From: Metamycoplasma auris 15026
Lineage (GTDB): Bacteria; Bacillota_I; Bacilli_A; Mycoplasmatales; Metamycoplasmataceae
Direction of reading: 5' to 3'
NCBI RefSeq assembly: GCF_000367765.1
Contig: NZ_AORI01000011.1
Span: 62,001 to 126,000, forward strand
DNA: 64,000 nt
The translations under genes were made by a program, and so were the position numbers. Shown in pieces: positions 12,684-23,510 of this stretch (positions are counted from its first letter, which is position 1; each line of letters starts with the position of its first letter). Below the pieces are notes generated by a model. That model ran no database searches. It worked only from the letters and a program-made list of their open reading frames with translations, and was not told the DNA's origin.

Positions 12684-13183
12684 AGGTATAGACCTTGGAC
12701 TGCTAGTAATTTAATTTCATCATTTATTGCTTTGTTTTTGAAAAATTCATTAGCTTCTTCTTGAGTAATATTTGCTTCCGCTTCTCAGTTTATGTTTTCG
12801 ATTTGTTGATAATCTTTCATATTGTCCCCAACTTTTATTTGATTATTACAATCATAAGTAGAAGTTAACTTTAGATTTTTATACTTACTTTCCCAAACAT
12901 ATATTGTTGATGCTGATTTGATTCCAAAATGTTTCGCAGTTTCTCAATAAGTACGTTCTTTATTTCTTCTATATTCGATAACCTTAAGTTTAAAATCTAA
13001 ATTATAAGAAAAATTCTCTTTTCCTACTTTAAGGCCTTCTAAACCAAATCTTTGGTATTGGATTATTCAACCATTTACAGTACTAATATTAATTTCATAT
13101 TTTTTAGAAACGTTCGTTAAATTTTCACCTAAAAGAAAGTCATAAATCACTTTCTTCTTTAGATTATAAGCATATTTTGACAT
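12632..13183 (-). CDS. IS3-family transposase OrfA (helix-turn-helix protein)
   Basis: 183 residues beginning MSKYAYNLKKKVIYDFLLGE, preceded by AGAGGGGGA. It contains two helix-turn-helix segments (LTNVSKKYEINISTVNGW and TYWETAKHFGIKSASTIYVW), the double-HTH layout of IS150-type OrfA. It recognises the IS ends. A run of seven A at its 3' part lets ribosomes slip -1 into orfB; without slippage translation ends at TAG 12632-12634. Confidence 0.88.
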
Positions 13184-13218
13184 ATAAAAAATCCCCCTCT
13201 TTTCTTTTACCGGTTTTG

Positions 13219-13241
13219 TCCGGTATTTGGGGGACTGTGCA
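13219..13241 (-). repeat. Right terminal inverted repeat of the IS3 element
   Basis: Read on the minus strand it begins TGCACAGTCCCCC. One mismatch to the left repeat. Followed by TTC at 13242-13244. Confidence 0.9.
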
Positions 13242-13244
13242 TTC

Positions 13245-13275
13245 ATTTTACTTTTTTTTTTTTTTTTGTGCAAAA
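13245..13275 (-). promoter_or_regulatory. Poly-A-spacer promoter stranded behind the IS element
   Basis: Minus strand: TTGCAC, A16, G, TAAAAT, giving an exactly 17-base spacer made of the A-tract (plus T16 at 13252-13267). It is nearly the same sequence as the promoter at 9476-9504, including the TTTTACTATTTTG upstream part. With the IS and one TTC copy removed, the -10 would lie about 80 bases from ATG 11668, the same distance as at the intact gene. It is thus very probably the original promoter of gene 10304-11668. Confidence 0.65.
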
Positions 13276-13505
13276 TAGTAAAAATTCCCTTAATTTAAGA
13301 AGAAAAAATAACAAAAATGCAATTTTTGCTACTACTTTTATTTGTTTTTTAGATTATTATTTGCTTTTGTTTTAAGAGAAAAAAGCATTTCAATTTTAGA
13401 TGCTATATCTAAAAAAATAAATGCCATTTGTTAACTAAACAATGTAAAATATTTTTAGTTTATATTAATCTATACATTAAGAATAAATTAAGGAAGGAAT
13501 CATTT

Positions 13506-14435
13506 ATGAAAAAAATTATTTATGTTGCAGGTGGCTGCTTTTGGGGCATTGAAGCTTTCTTTTCTAAAATAAAAGGAATAATTAGTACAGAAGTAGGTTA
13601 TGCAAATGGTATTTCTGAACACACTACTTATTATTCTCTAAAAGAAACTAAGCATGCTGAAACTCTAAAAATTACTTATGATTCAGAAATTATTTCTCTA
13701 GAAGAAATTGTTTTATATTTATTTAAAGTAATTGATCCTACTTCATTAAATAAACAAGGAAATGATGTTGGACTTCAATATCGTACTGGGGTATATTATG
13801 AAGATGAAAACGATGCATCTTTACTTGATTCTTTATTTGAATATCTAAAAGAACAATATAAAGAATTTTATGTGGAATTAAAACCACTTGATAATTTCAT
13901 CAAAGCAGAAGAATACCACCAAAAATATCTAGAAAAAAATCCAGATGGTTATTGCCATATTAATCTAGGCAAAACATATTCTTTAGATGAAAAAGATTTT
14001 CTAATTATTAAGCAACTTCGTAATGAGCTAAACTTAGATAAACTAAGTTATGCAGTTTTAAAACACTCAGCTACTGAAACTCCACATACTTCCAAATTAA
14101 ACAAAGAATACCGTAAGGGAATCTATGTTGAAAAAATCACAGGTGAACCTTTATTTTCATCAGCAACAAAATTTGATGCAGGCTGCGGTTGACCTAGTTT
14201 TTCAAAACCAATTTTAAAGGAAAGCATTTTATATTTAGAAGACACTTCCTATAATCGTATTCGCACCGAAGTACGTTCAGGCCAAGGAAATAACCACTTA
14301 GGACATGTATTTAATGATGGACCTAAAGAAATGGGTGGTTTAAGATATTGTATTAATGGGGCAGCTCTTGATTTTATTCCATACGAAGAAATGGATGAAA
14401 AAGGTTATTCTGAATATAAAAAATATGTTGATTAA
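13506..14435 (+). CDS. msrAB: Bifunctional peptide methionine sulfoxide reductase MsrA/MsrB
   Basis: 309 residues. MsrA domain 1-155 with the catalytic [11 protein letters not shown]; MsrB domain from ~170 with [21 protein letters not shown] and the catalytic cysteine in [11 protein letters not shown]. It reduces the S and R epimers of methionine sulfoxide in oxidised proteins. The ATG at 13506 follows AAGGAAGG; an earlier in-frame ATG at 13428 lacks a Shine-Dalgarno and precedes the conserved start. One TGA (the W of CGWPSF) is Trp, a catalytically conserved residue that confirms the code. RYCINGAAL replaces the usual RYCINSAAL. Confidence 0.96.
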
Positions 14436-14472
14436 TTAAAGGGAATCTAACAACTAAAAAATTCTATTAATT

Positions 14473-14634
14473 ATGAAAAAAGCAATAAAATTCTCATTAG
14501 TTTTCTTAACTCTTGTAGCTTCAGTTGCAGCAATAAGCGCTACTGCTATTGTGCTTAAGAAAAATAGCAAAAAAAATAATAAAAACAGCACTGAAGATAA
14601 AAACAAAGAAAAAAGTAAACCAACTAATCAATAA
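14473..14634 (+). CDS. 53-residue signal-anchored basic peptide
   Basis: MKKAIKFSLVFLTLVASV begins a single hydrophobic segment of ~25 residues, followed by a lysine/asparagine-rich hydrophilic tail (KKNSKKNNKNSTEDKNKEK). No cysteine. It follows msrAB by 37 bases and precedes a terminator, so it is probably co-transcribed. The layout (TM anchor, then poly-charged tail) resembles the N-terminus of the protein at 57893-58531. Function unknown; it could be a decayed remnant. Confidence 0.5.
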   Translation: MKKAIKFSLVFLTLVASVAAISATAIVLKKNSKKNNKNSTEDKNKEKSKPTNQ

Positions 14635-14717
14635 AAAGATTGCAATTTGATTGATTTTGATTGAATATTGGATTGATAAGCAATTTCTTTTAAATCAATC
14701 ACTAATTGGTATCAATA

Positions 14718-14760
14718 CTAAAAAAGTTCAATACCTAACACAAGTATTGAGCTTTTTTAG
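14718..14760. terminator. Intrinsic terminator after msrAB
   Basis: Long hairpin CTAAAAAAGTTCAATAC / GTATTGAGCTTTTTTAG with one mismatched pair; works in either direction. Confidence 0.85.
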
Positions 14761-14892
14761 TTATCTTTTTTTAAATCCTTCTTTAAAAAAACAAAAATAG
14801 AAAAAGATAAGTTGATTTATCATTTGTTATTTATCAATAAAAAAGTTTAAACATTTATATTTTTTTATGTTATTATTATTTACGCATCATTT

Positions 14893-14969
14893 GGCGTTCG
14901 TGGCGAAGTGGTTAACGCTCCGGGTTGTGGCTCCGGCATACGAGGGTTCGATCCCCTTCGAACGCCCCA
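14893..14969 (+). tRNA. tRNA-His (anticodon GUG)
   Basis: 77 bases with CCA encoded. The acceptor has eight pairs (GGCGTTCG/CGAACGCC), i.e. the extra G-1:C73 pair of histidine tRNAs. The anticodon loop TTGTGGC gives GUG. The T-loop is GGTTCGATCC. Confidence 0.97.
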
Positions 14970-15013
14970 TTTTTTTATTTTTTTGTAAAAAATAAGATTA
15001 TTTAAACTAATGC

Positions 15014-15053
15014 AAGATAAACCCCCAGGCTTTCTACTGGGGGCTTATTTTTT
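15014..15053. terminator. Bidirectional terminator between tRNA-His and tdk
   Basis: Strong GC stem ACCCCCAG / CTGGGGG with loop GCTTTCTA, extended by A/T pairs and ending TTATTTTTT. Serves the tRNA (+) and tdk (-). Confidence 0.9.
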
Positions 15054-15064
15054 AATTATTTATT

Positions 15065-15622
15065 TTATCCCTTAAGATGACATTTTCGACAACGAGCTTC
15101 ATATTCATCTGTATCCCCTAAAAAATGTAAATCGTTGTTTTTTATTTTTTTAAAGGAAGTAGTTGCAATATTTTGACACTGCACACAAATGGCATATAAT
15201 TTTGTAACTTTTTCAGCAATTGCCATTAATTGAGCCATATGATTAAATGGTCTTCTTAAATAATCTAAATCAAGACCAGCGATAATCACTAAATACCCAG
15301 AATTAGCCAAGTCATCACAAACTTCAATAATTTCATCACCAAAAAAATGTGCTTCATCAATAAGAATTGCTTGGTATTTTTCTTGTTTTAAAAGGTTATG
15401 AATGTCTTTTATATTTTTTAGTGAGTGTGTTGGTGTTCTTAACCCATTGCGACTAACAATTTGATCTGTGGCAAATCTTGTGTCAAAACTTGGTTTAATT
15501 ACTAATGTATTAAACTTTGCATATGAAAGAATTCTTAATTTCTTTAGAAGTTCTTCAGTCTTACCACTAAACATTGGCCCAACAATTACTTCAATCATAC
15601 CATCTGAATATTTTGGATACAT
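15065..15622 (-). CDS. tdk: Thymidine kinase
   Basis: 185 residues, type II thymidine kinase that phosphorylates salvaged thymidine. P-loop GPMFSGKTEELL at 16-27, Walker B AILIDEAHFF, lasso region and two zinc pairs, CVQCQ and CRKC, near the C-terminus. Length is normal. Monocistronic between two hairpins, convergent with the tRNA-His gene. Mycoplasmas lack de novo pyrimidine synthesis, so this is a salvage gene. Confidence 0.97.
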   Translation of the reverse strand: MYPKYSDGMIEVIVGPMFSGKTEELLKKLRILSYAKFNTLVIKPSFDTRFATDQIVSRNGLRTPTHSLKNIKDIHNLLKQEKYQAILIDEAHFFGDEIIEVCDDLANSGYLVIIAGLDLDYLRRPFNHMAQLMAIAEKVTKLYAICVQCQNIATTSFKKIKNNDLHFLGDTDEYEARCRKCHLKG

Positions 15623-15754
15623 ATAAACTCCTATATTTTAAAATCTAAATAAATATAACCATTTTACTTTTATTTCTTCTTATTAAATTAAAATTATTAA
15701 ATAATTAATTTAATTACTTTTTTTTATTTATTTTATTGATTGAAAGAGGCATTT

Positions 15755-16858
15755 ATGTCATTGAAAGCTGGTATTGTTGGATTGCCAAATGTAGGCAAAA
15801 GTACACTTTTTTCAGCCTTAACCCTTAATGAGGCTGAAAGCGCAAATTATGCATTTACTACAATTGAACCAAATATTGCAATTGTTAATTTGGAAGATAA
15901 ACGTCTTTATCAATTAGCAAACATAGTTAAAGCTAAAAAAATAACACCAGCAACGTTTCAATTCGTTGATATTGCTGGTCTTGTGGCTGGTGCCTCAAAG
16001 GGAGAAGGATTAGGAAATCAATTTCTTGCAAACATCCGAGAGGTAGATGCAATCGTTCATGTAATTCGTTGTTTTGAAAATGAAGACATTGTGCATGTAA
16101 ATAACAAAATCAATCCTATTAATGATCTAAAAATAATTAATCTTGAATTAATTTTAGCTGATCTACAATCACTTGATAATATCCTTAATCGTATCGGAAA
16201 AAGAGCACAGAACTCAAATAATCCTGAATTAAAAGAAGAATACAAAGTTCTTCTTAAGGCAAAAAACGTTTTGCTTGAAGAAAAAATGTTAAAAAATGCA
16301 TCATTTGATGATGATGAAATAAAAATCCTTAAAACCTATCAATTTCTAACCATTAAACCAACAATTTATGTAGCAAACTTAGATGAAAATTCATATAAAA
16401 ATTTAAATAATGCTAATCATTATGTCAATCTCAAAAATGAATTAGATAGAGCAAATGAAATTCTTATTCCAATATGCATTAAACTAGAATATGAAGTTTC
16501 CCAATTTTCACCTGAAGATAAATTAATGTTTCTAAATGAATATGATATTGAACAATCAGGTCTTGATGAAATAATATCTAAAAGTTTTTATCTTTTAGAT
16601 CAATCTGTATATTTTACGGCTGGAGAAGTTGAAACAAGAGCTTGAGTTTTTAAAAACGGAATGAATGCAGCCCAATGTGCTGGAATTATCCATAGTGACT
16701 TTGAGAAGAAGTTTGTTAAGGCTGAAATTATAAAATATGAAGACTATATTTTTTACCAAGGAGAAAAGCAAGCTAAAGAAGCCGGCCAAATGTCTTTAGA
16801 GGGGAAAAATTACTTAATGCAAGATGGAGATGTTTGCTATTTCAAAATTGCAAAATAG
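15755..16858 (+). CDS. ychF: Ribosome-associated GTPase/ATPase YchF (OLA1 family)
   Basis: 367 residues. G1 GLPNVGKST at the N-terminus, G3 DIAGLVAGASKGEGLGNQFL, a central coiled-coil insert, and a C-terminal TGS-like domain (FKNGMNAAQCAGIIHSDFEK, ending QDGDVCYFKIAK). YchF binds ATP rather than GTP because its G4 is changed (NLDE here). ATG 15755 follows GAAAGAGG; an in-frame ATG 15 bases upstream overlaps that Shine-Dalgarno. One TGA is Trp. Confidence 0.97.
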
Positions 16859-16880
16859 TAATAAAATCACTTATTTACGA

Positions 16881-18106
16881 TTAAACATCATTATTTCTCT
16901 TTAAATTTCTTTGTAGTATGTAATAAATTCTTCTAGGGGATAGCTTAGATTTTTGAATTAAACTACACTTTAATTCTTCTATATCTAAATCAATATCTAT
17001 CTCTGATTCTAGTTTTACATATTGACCCTTTTTATTATATGTAAAATAATTTTTATCAAATCAGTCATGAATTTGGGTTGGTAAATTCAATATATTTTCA
17101 ACATCTGAAATTGAATTCAATATTTCTTTATATTTATAATTTTCTTGAATTTCTTCATTTGTAATTGATGATAATTTATTTCTCAATGATAGTGCAATTT
17201 CTTGCAATTTTGATCTTATAAATTTAACATCAAGTATATGAGCTTTTTCATATGAATATTTGTTAATTTCTTCAAATACAATTATGCTTTTGTTTGCTAG
17301 TTTAGCTCTCTCTTTAGATATTGCTTTATCAATAGTTTTAATATCAAATTTATTACTTTTTATTTTTTCAAGAATAAAGGAACTTTGACTTTCAAAATTT
17401 ATTTTTCTATTCTTATATTGAACAATATTTTCCTTTTTATTATAAGTTGTTAATTTAGTAAAATCTAATAGTAATTTGTAACTTTTTAGAATTGTATTAT
17501 TGTCTAGAAATTCAATAAACTGATCCATATCGTTATATGTATTATTATGATTTAAGTTAAATATTGAATAGTTATTCAAATTTATATTATTTGTCTTATA
17601 TGTTATTTCATCCAAAAACATTATTAGATTATTTTTGTAAACATTGTTTATTTCATTTAAATTAGTTATATAAATTTCAGCTGAATTTGGATTTTTAAAT
17701 GAACCACCTGCATTATTACCTTTTAGAATTGAAATAATATTTTTGAGTGTAGATGTATATCTAGTATTGAATCAATAGTTTAATTTTGAAAGTTCGATCA
17801 TGTTTAATCTATATAATTCATTATCATTTAAGCATTTTCTTGGTTTTTGTAATAGATTTAGATTATCAAATAATGATTTACGAGCCATAAAATTAGTTTT
17901 ATACCTACCATTTTTGACCTCAAATCATGATTTAGTAGTAAGTAAATCTAACTCAACATAGTCAAAATTTATATACCAATATTCGACAAAAGGAAATTTT
18001 AAAGTCTTGTCAATAAAGAAATCTATTCATCCCGAGGCTTTAGCGCTATTTGATTTTGCATTGTCTAATGATTTGGTTTTAAAGAAAGCTCTATATTTTA
18101 TATAGT

Positions 18107-18122
<16 letters not shown>
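16881..18122 (-). CDS. Putative type II restriction endonuclease (PD-(D/E)XK)
   Basis: 413 residues, no overall family recognised. Its position immediately downstream of a C5 methyltransferase, with a 16-base overlap (ATG 18122 lies inside the end of the methyltransferase gene), identifies it as the cognate nuclease. Residues 59-70 (D-LLTTKSWF-E-V-K) match the D-x8-ExK signature of PD-(D/E)XK nucleases. Four TGA codons are Trp. The start overlap implies translational coupling, so REase synthesis should fall when the methyltransferase frame is closed. Confidence 0.7.
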
Positions 18123-19328
<1,206 letters not shown>

Positions 19329-19386
19329 ACAAATTATTTTAGCGCATATTTATTGATGTAATTTTTTAATTATTTTAGTAACAAAT

Positions 19387-19431
19387 AAATTAAAAATACT
19401 CAGTCATTCTAAGTCTGAGTATTTTTAATTT
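19387..19431. terminator. Terminator downstream of tRNA-Trp(CCA)
   Basis: Perfect 17-base inverted repeat (AAATTAAAAATACTCAG / CTGAGTATTTTTAATTT) with an 11-base loop, between the tRNA and the methyltransferase start. Confidence 0.88.
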
Positions 19432-19454
19432 ATTGATAAATAATTTTTTTTATA

Positions 19455-19528
19455 TGGCAGGGGATGCAGGAATTGAACCCGCACAAATGGGTTTGGAGTC
19501 CATTGTTCTACCTTTAAACTAATCCCCT
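19455..19528 (-). tRNA. tRNA-Trp (anticodon CCA)
   Basis: Acceptor AGGGGAT/ATCCCCT, discriminator G and CCA encoded; anticodon loop CTCCAAA reads UGG. T-loop GGTTCAATTCC. The second Trp tRNA, for UGA, is at 58823-58897. Confidence 0.95.
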
Positions 19529-19562
19529 AAATCCATATAAATTATATTAAACTTTCATTTAA

Positions 19563-20702
19563 TTAAGAAATTTTAAAGAATTCCTTAATTGCTTCGATTT
19601 TGTTGAGTTTTTCTCAACTTAAATCCAAATCATTTCTACCAAAATGTCCAAAAGTAGCTGTTTGCAAATAAATTGGTCTTAATAAATCAAGACTATTAAT
19701 GATACCTTCAACACTTAAATCAAAAAGACTATATATAGCTTCAATAATTTGATTTTCATTATATTTAGATGTGCCAAATGTTTCAACATAGATTGATTGT
19801 GGACGTGGAAGGCCGATGGCATAAGATAGCTGAATTTCAATCTTGTTAGCTATGCCAGCAGCAACAAGATTTTTTGCAATATATCTAGCCATATATGCAG
19901 CAGATCGGTCAATTTTTGTTGCATCTTTGCCAGAAAAAGCACCACCGCCGTGTCTTGCAAAGCCTCCGTATGTATCAACTATAATTTTTCTACCTGTAAG
20001 TCCTGTATCTCCTTTAGGACCTCCAATTACAAATCTTCCAGTTGGATTAATTAGTAATTCATAATCAAGATTGAAATGATGTTTTTCTAGAACATAATCA
20101 ACAATATTTTTTTTAATAAATTCAACAAATTTTTCATAATTAAATTTCTCTTCATGTTGGATTGACATTAAGACTTTTTTAATGCTAAATTTGTTTGTTT
20201 CTGTGTCATGTTCAATGGTAACTTGACTTTTCATATCAGATTTCGCATAAGGAAAATTGTGTTTTAATCTTAGCTCTTCTGCTCTTTTAACTAATTCATG
20301 AGCTAAAACTAAACTTCATGGCATATAGTATTCATTTTCATCTGTTGCATAACCAAATAAAATCCCTTGGTCACCAGCACCCAGTTCTTTTTTATTGGTT
20401 TTATTTACACCTAAAGCAATATCAGGACTTTGTTCTGTAATGGCATTAATGATTTTAAAATCATTTTCATTGTATCCTAAATTTTTAAGAATTTTTCATG
20501 CTTCTTTAATTGTATCAATATAACCTTTTGTTGTAATTTGGCCACCTATATAAATAATGTCATCATTAGCAATAACATCACATGCTACTCTTGAGTATTT
20601 ATCTTTTTTTATTAATGCATCAACAATAGCATCAGAAATTTGGTCACAAATTTTATCAGGATGCCCTGGTGCTACTGATTCACTTGTTAATAATCTTTTC
20701 AT
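19563..20702 (-). CDS. metK: S-adenosylmethionine synthetase
   Basis: 379 residues; makes SAM from methionine and ATP. N-terminus [20 protein letters not shown], central [12 protein letters not shown], the lysine-rich P-loop [21 protein letters not shown] and [19 protein letters not shown]. Three TGA codons are Trp. SAM feeds the cytosine methyltransferase and rRNA/release-factor methyltransferases such as PrmC in this window. A 254-base leader with an intrinsic terminator precedes it (see 20737-20893), suggesting transcription attenuation. Confidence 0.98.
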
Positions 20703-20736
20703 TTATTTAAATCCTTTTTTTTCTTAAAAATTAATT

Positions 20737-20768
20737 AAAAAACAACTCTTTTTAAGAAGTTGTTTTTT
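20737..20768 (-). terminator. Intrinsic terminator in the metK leader
   Basis: Perfect 11-base stem (AAAAAACAACT / AGTTGTTTTTT) with a 10-base loop, 34 bases upstream of the metK ATG and ending in T6. It could simply end pgk transcription, but the placement suits attenuation. Confidence 0.8.
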
Positions 20769-20893
20769 ATAAATTAAATGATTGCATTGAGAAATTAATT
20801 ATGTACATGTTGGATTTTTTAATCCCTGACTATCCACCTTATTTTTTAAAAACAGGTTGGCATGTTTCAATGCTGTCAAGCTAAACAACTCTA
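20737..20893 (-). promoter_or_regulatory. metK leader: candidate SAM-responsive attenuator (riboswitch-like)
   Basis: Reading the minus str and 5'->3': AGAGTTGTTT, then a compact three-way element with outer pairing TTGAC/GTCAG, hairpin GCAT-tgaaac-ATGC and hairpin ACCT...AGGT, then a GGATT-aaaa-AATCC hairpin, then a terminator. The core TGAAACATGCCAACC ... AAGGTG recalls the P3/P4 part of S-box (SAM-I) RNAs (TGAAACCNGGCAACC ... GGTG), but no kink-turn helix is evident. The 10-mer AGAGTTGTTT is repeated at the 5' end and in the terminator's 3' arm, so it could pair with the terminator's 5' arm as an antiterminator. Confidence 0.45.
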
Positions 20894-20956
20894 TATGTAT
20901 TTTTAACTTATGTATAATTCTATCATTTATCAGTAAATTAATTTCAGCTTTGTTTT

Positions 20957-22153
20957 TTATTCTTTATCTTGGATCGCTTCAAAGCCTGGCATGCTATTTC
21001 CTTGAATAAATTCAATCGAAGCTCCGCCACCAGTAGAAATAAAGCTGAATTTTGATTGATATCCTAATTTATTAATTGCAGTAACAGAATCGCCGCCACC
21101 TACAACTGAGTATGCATCCTTATTATTTGCAATTGCAATTGCAATTCCTTTTGTTCCTGCTTCAAAGTTCTTAAATTCTGAAACTCCGGCTGGTCCATTT
21201 CAAAAAATAGTTTTTGCAGATGCAATAATATCATTGAATAATTCAATTGATTGCGGACCTATGTCAAGACCCATATATCCTTCAGGAATATCAATATTAT
21301 TTTTATTTGTAAATAAAGGAGTTTTATCTGCAAATTCATCAGTATATGCATTATCAATTGGCAATACAATTTTGTCTTTAAATTCTTCCAAATATTGTTT
21401 TGCCATAGGAATGCGGTCTTCTTCATAAATGGAAGTACCAATTTGATGTCCTAATGCTTTTTGGAATGTATAAGCCATTCCTCCTACAACTAAAACTTTG
21501 TCTGCAACATGGAATAGTTTTTCTAAAACTTTGATTTTATCACTTACTTTTGCCCCACCAATAATGGCTACAAATGGACGTTTAAATCCATCTAAGATTT
21601 TTTCTAAATGCTCAACTTCATTATTCATAAGAAATCCTAAAGCCGATTCAGCTGTATACTTAGGAATTCCTGCGACTGAAGCATGCGCTCTGTGGGATGC
21701 TCCGAAAGCATCATTAACAAAAACATCACCTAAACTAGCTCAATATTTAGCTAATTCATCATCATTTCCAGACTCAGCTTTGTTATTTAAATCTTCAAAA
21801 CGAGTGTTTTCTAATAAAATAATTTCACCAGGTTTTAAATTTGCTGCTGCTTGTTCAACAGCTTCACCTCTTGTAAAAGGAATGAACTTAACTTCTTTAT
21901 TTAGAATTTCAGATAATTTTTTTGCAACAATTGCTAAGGATTTGGTTTTTTTATCTTCTTCAGTTTTAATTCTTCCTAAGTGAGATAGGATAATTAATGA
22001 TGCATTTTTTTCTAAAATGTATTTAATAGTTGGAATAGCTGCATCAATTCTTTTTGTATCCATAATCATATCATTAGCAATTGGAACATTAAAATCAACT
22101 CTTAGGATAACTTTTTTATTGCATAGCTTAATATCCATTAATGTTTTTTTCAT
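20957..22153 (-). CDS. pgk: Phosphoglycerate kinase
   Basis: 398 residues, glycolytic ATP-forming enzyme. VILRVDFNVPI near the N-terminus, SHLGRIK, ENTRFED, the basic-patch arginines, GGAKVSDKI in the nucleotide domain, TIFWNGPAGVSEF and the C-terminal VGGGDSVTAINKLG and STGGGASIEFIQG. Two TGA codons are Trp, including the conserved W of WNGP. Followed by the metK leader on the same strand. Confidence 0.98.
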
Positions 22154-22331
22154 ACTTAAAACTCCTTTTTTATCTTAATTTATAATTCTAAAAGTATAAA
22201 AATCCTTTAATCTTTTAGTAATTAGAAATATTATAAAAGATATTATATTAAAATTAATCTAATTAAAATAACTATATATAATTAAATTATTAAAATTTAA
22301 TTAATTAACTTAAAGAAGGGAAGTTTCTTTT

Positions 22332-22742
22332 ATGCCTAAAGTTTTAAATGCGCAAAAACAAAAAGATACAAGAACCTTAAAATATGACCCAGAAGGCGAT
22401 AGTTTAACAAGAACAATCGAACAATTTCAAAAGTATCGTAAAAATGCCAAGTTTTATAAAGAATATTCTGAAATGGAAATCTTTTCTTTTTTCAATGCTA
22501 TAAATTTTATGAAAATTGTTGATGAAAAAAACAAAGAAGAAGTGCAAGAAACTACTAAAAGACAAAATAAAATTAAGCTAAAATACAATAAATTTATTGA
22601 GTATGACAAGTGATCTGATTCGCCTTTAGCAGATAAAACCAAACCTCTTTCATTAACAAAAAGAATCATCATCATTTCAGCTTTTGTTTTAATCATAATT
22701 GTAATGTTATTAATAATAATTGGCCTAAATAAATGATGATAA
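22332..22742 (+). CDS. Small C-tail-anchored membrane protein, unknown
   Basis: 136 residues. Residues 1-100 are hydrophilic and lysine/glutamate-rich, the last ~30 (IIIISAFVLIIIVMLLIIIG) form a single C-terminal membrane span ending NKWW with two TGA-encoded tryptophans. ATG follows AAGAAGGGAAG. It precedes the c-di-AMP synthase gene by 24 bases, so they likely form an operon. No family recognised. Confidence 0.7.
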
Positions 22743-22766
22743 GGATATATAATAAATTAAAAACAA

Positions 22767-23339
22767 ATGGAAACTGCAGTATATATTATTTTAACTTTAG
22801 TAATTCTTATATCAATTGCAATTATTACTAATTATGCAATTATTTTGATAAAAAACATTATTAAAAAACGTTCAAACAAAATTAGTTTAGGTAGTTCAAC
22901 AAAAGTTCGCATTTTTTATCAACTAAAAGAAGCTCTTGAAATTCTTGCAAAAACAAAAACTGGTGCCATTATAACAATTGAAAATAATGACAATTTAGAT
23001 TCATTACGTACTGATGGGATAGTGCTAGATGCAAATATATCTTCATCCATTCTTATTTCAATCTTTAATAAATACAGCCCCTTACATGATGGGGCAGTCA
23101 TCATTAGAAATAATAAGATTTATTATGTAGGAACTTTTTATAAGATAACAAAAAAATCCATTGATAATAAATATGGTGCAAGACATAGAGCTGCCTTAGG
23201 GATATCTGAAATGTGTGATGCATCAACTTTAGTTGTCAGTGAAGAAAATGGTGGTGTTTCATTAGCTGAAAATGGTTCTTTAACTTCTATTCCCCTTGAA
23301 AATTTACAAGAAACATTGACCAAAATTTTTAAGGATTAA
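22767..23339 (+). CDS. cdaM: Diadenylate cyclase (c-di-AMP synthase), CdaM type
   Basis: 190 residues. One N-terminal membrane span (YIILTLVILISIAIITNYAI), then a DAC domain with the two catalytic motifs YSPLHDGAVII (DGA) and YGARHRAALGIS (RHR). It condenses two ATP to c-di-AMP, an essential regulator of potassium uptake in mycoplasmas. The single TM matches CdaM of M. pneumoniae rather than the three-TM CdaA. The gene symbol follows that precedent. Confidence 0.92.
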   Translation: METAVYIILTLVILISIAIITNYAIILIKNIIKKRSNKISLGSSTKVRIFYQLKEALEILAKTKTGAIITIENNDNLDSLRTDGIVLDANISSSILISIFNKYSPLHDGAVIIRNNKIYYVGTFYKITKKSIDNKYGARHRAALGISEMCDASTLVVSEENGGVSLAENGSLTSIPLENLQETLTKIFKD

Positions 23340-23390
23340 TTGAGCTAGAAATTCAATCCTTTTTCTTTTATTAAAAGCAAAATTAAAAAT

Positions 23391-23437
23391 AAAAATCCAT
23401 GATGTTATTTTTCAAAATAAAACATTATGGATTTTTT
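23391..23437 (+). terminator. Terminator after the c-di-AMP synthase gene
   Basis: Imperfect stem AAAAATCCATGATGTTATTTT against AATAAAACATTATGGATTTTTT, ending in a T-run on the plus strand. Confidence 0.8.
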
Positions 23438-23456
23438 GTTTAGCTTTTTTAAAATA

Positions 23457-23491
23457 AAAAACCAAGTGCAAAAAAGTCTTAACTTGGTTTT
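23457..23491 (-). terminator. Terminator after pepP
   Basis: Stem AAAACCAAGT / ACTTGGTTTT 20 bases beyond the minus-strand stop at 23511. Confidence 0.75.
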
Positions 23492-23510
23492 AATTTTTAG
23501 ATTTTTAATT

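Larger units (their letters stand above)
11745..13241 (-). mobile_element. IS3-family insertion sequence, apparently intact
   Basis: 1497 bases bounded by 23-base terminal inverted repeats with one mismatch, each beginning TGCA and containing AGTCCCCCAAATACCGG (11745-11767 and 13219-13241). A 3-base direct repeat TTC flanks it (11742-11744, 13242-13244), consistent with an IS3-type target duplication. It carries orfA and orfB on the minus strand with a -1 slippery site. It has no close partner in this window. The insertion lies between a lipoprotein-type promoter and gene 10304-11668. Confidence 0.92.

Noticed and set aside
20820-20893. Possible SRP (4.5S) RNA or T-box element upstream of metK.
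   Set aside because: No GGTCAGG/GGAA-type SRP apical loop and no AGGGTGG-ACCGCG T-box sequence. The S-box-like core with an attenuator fits better.
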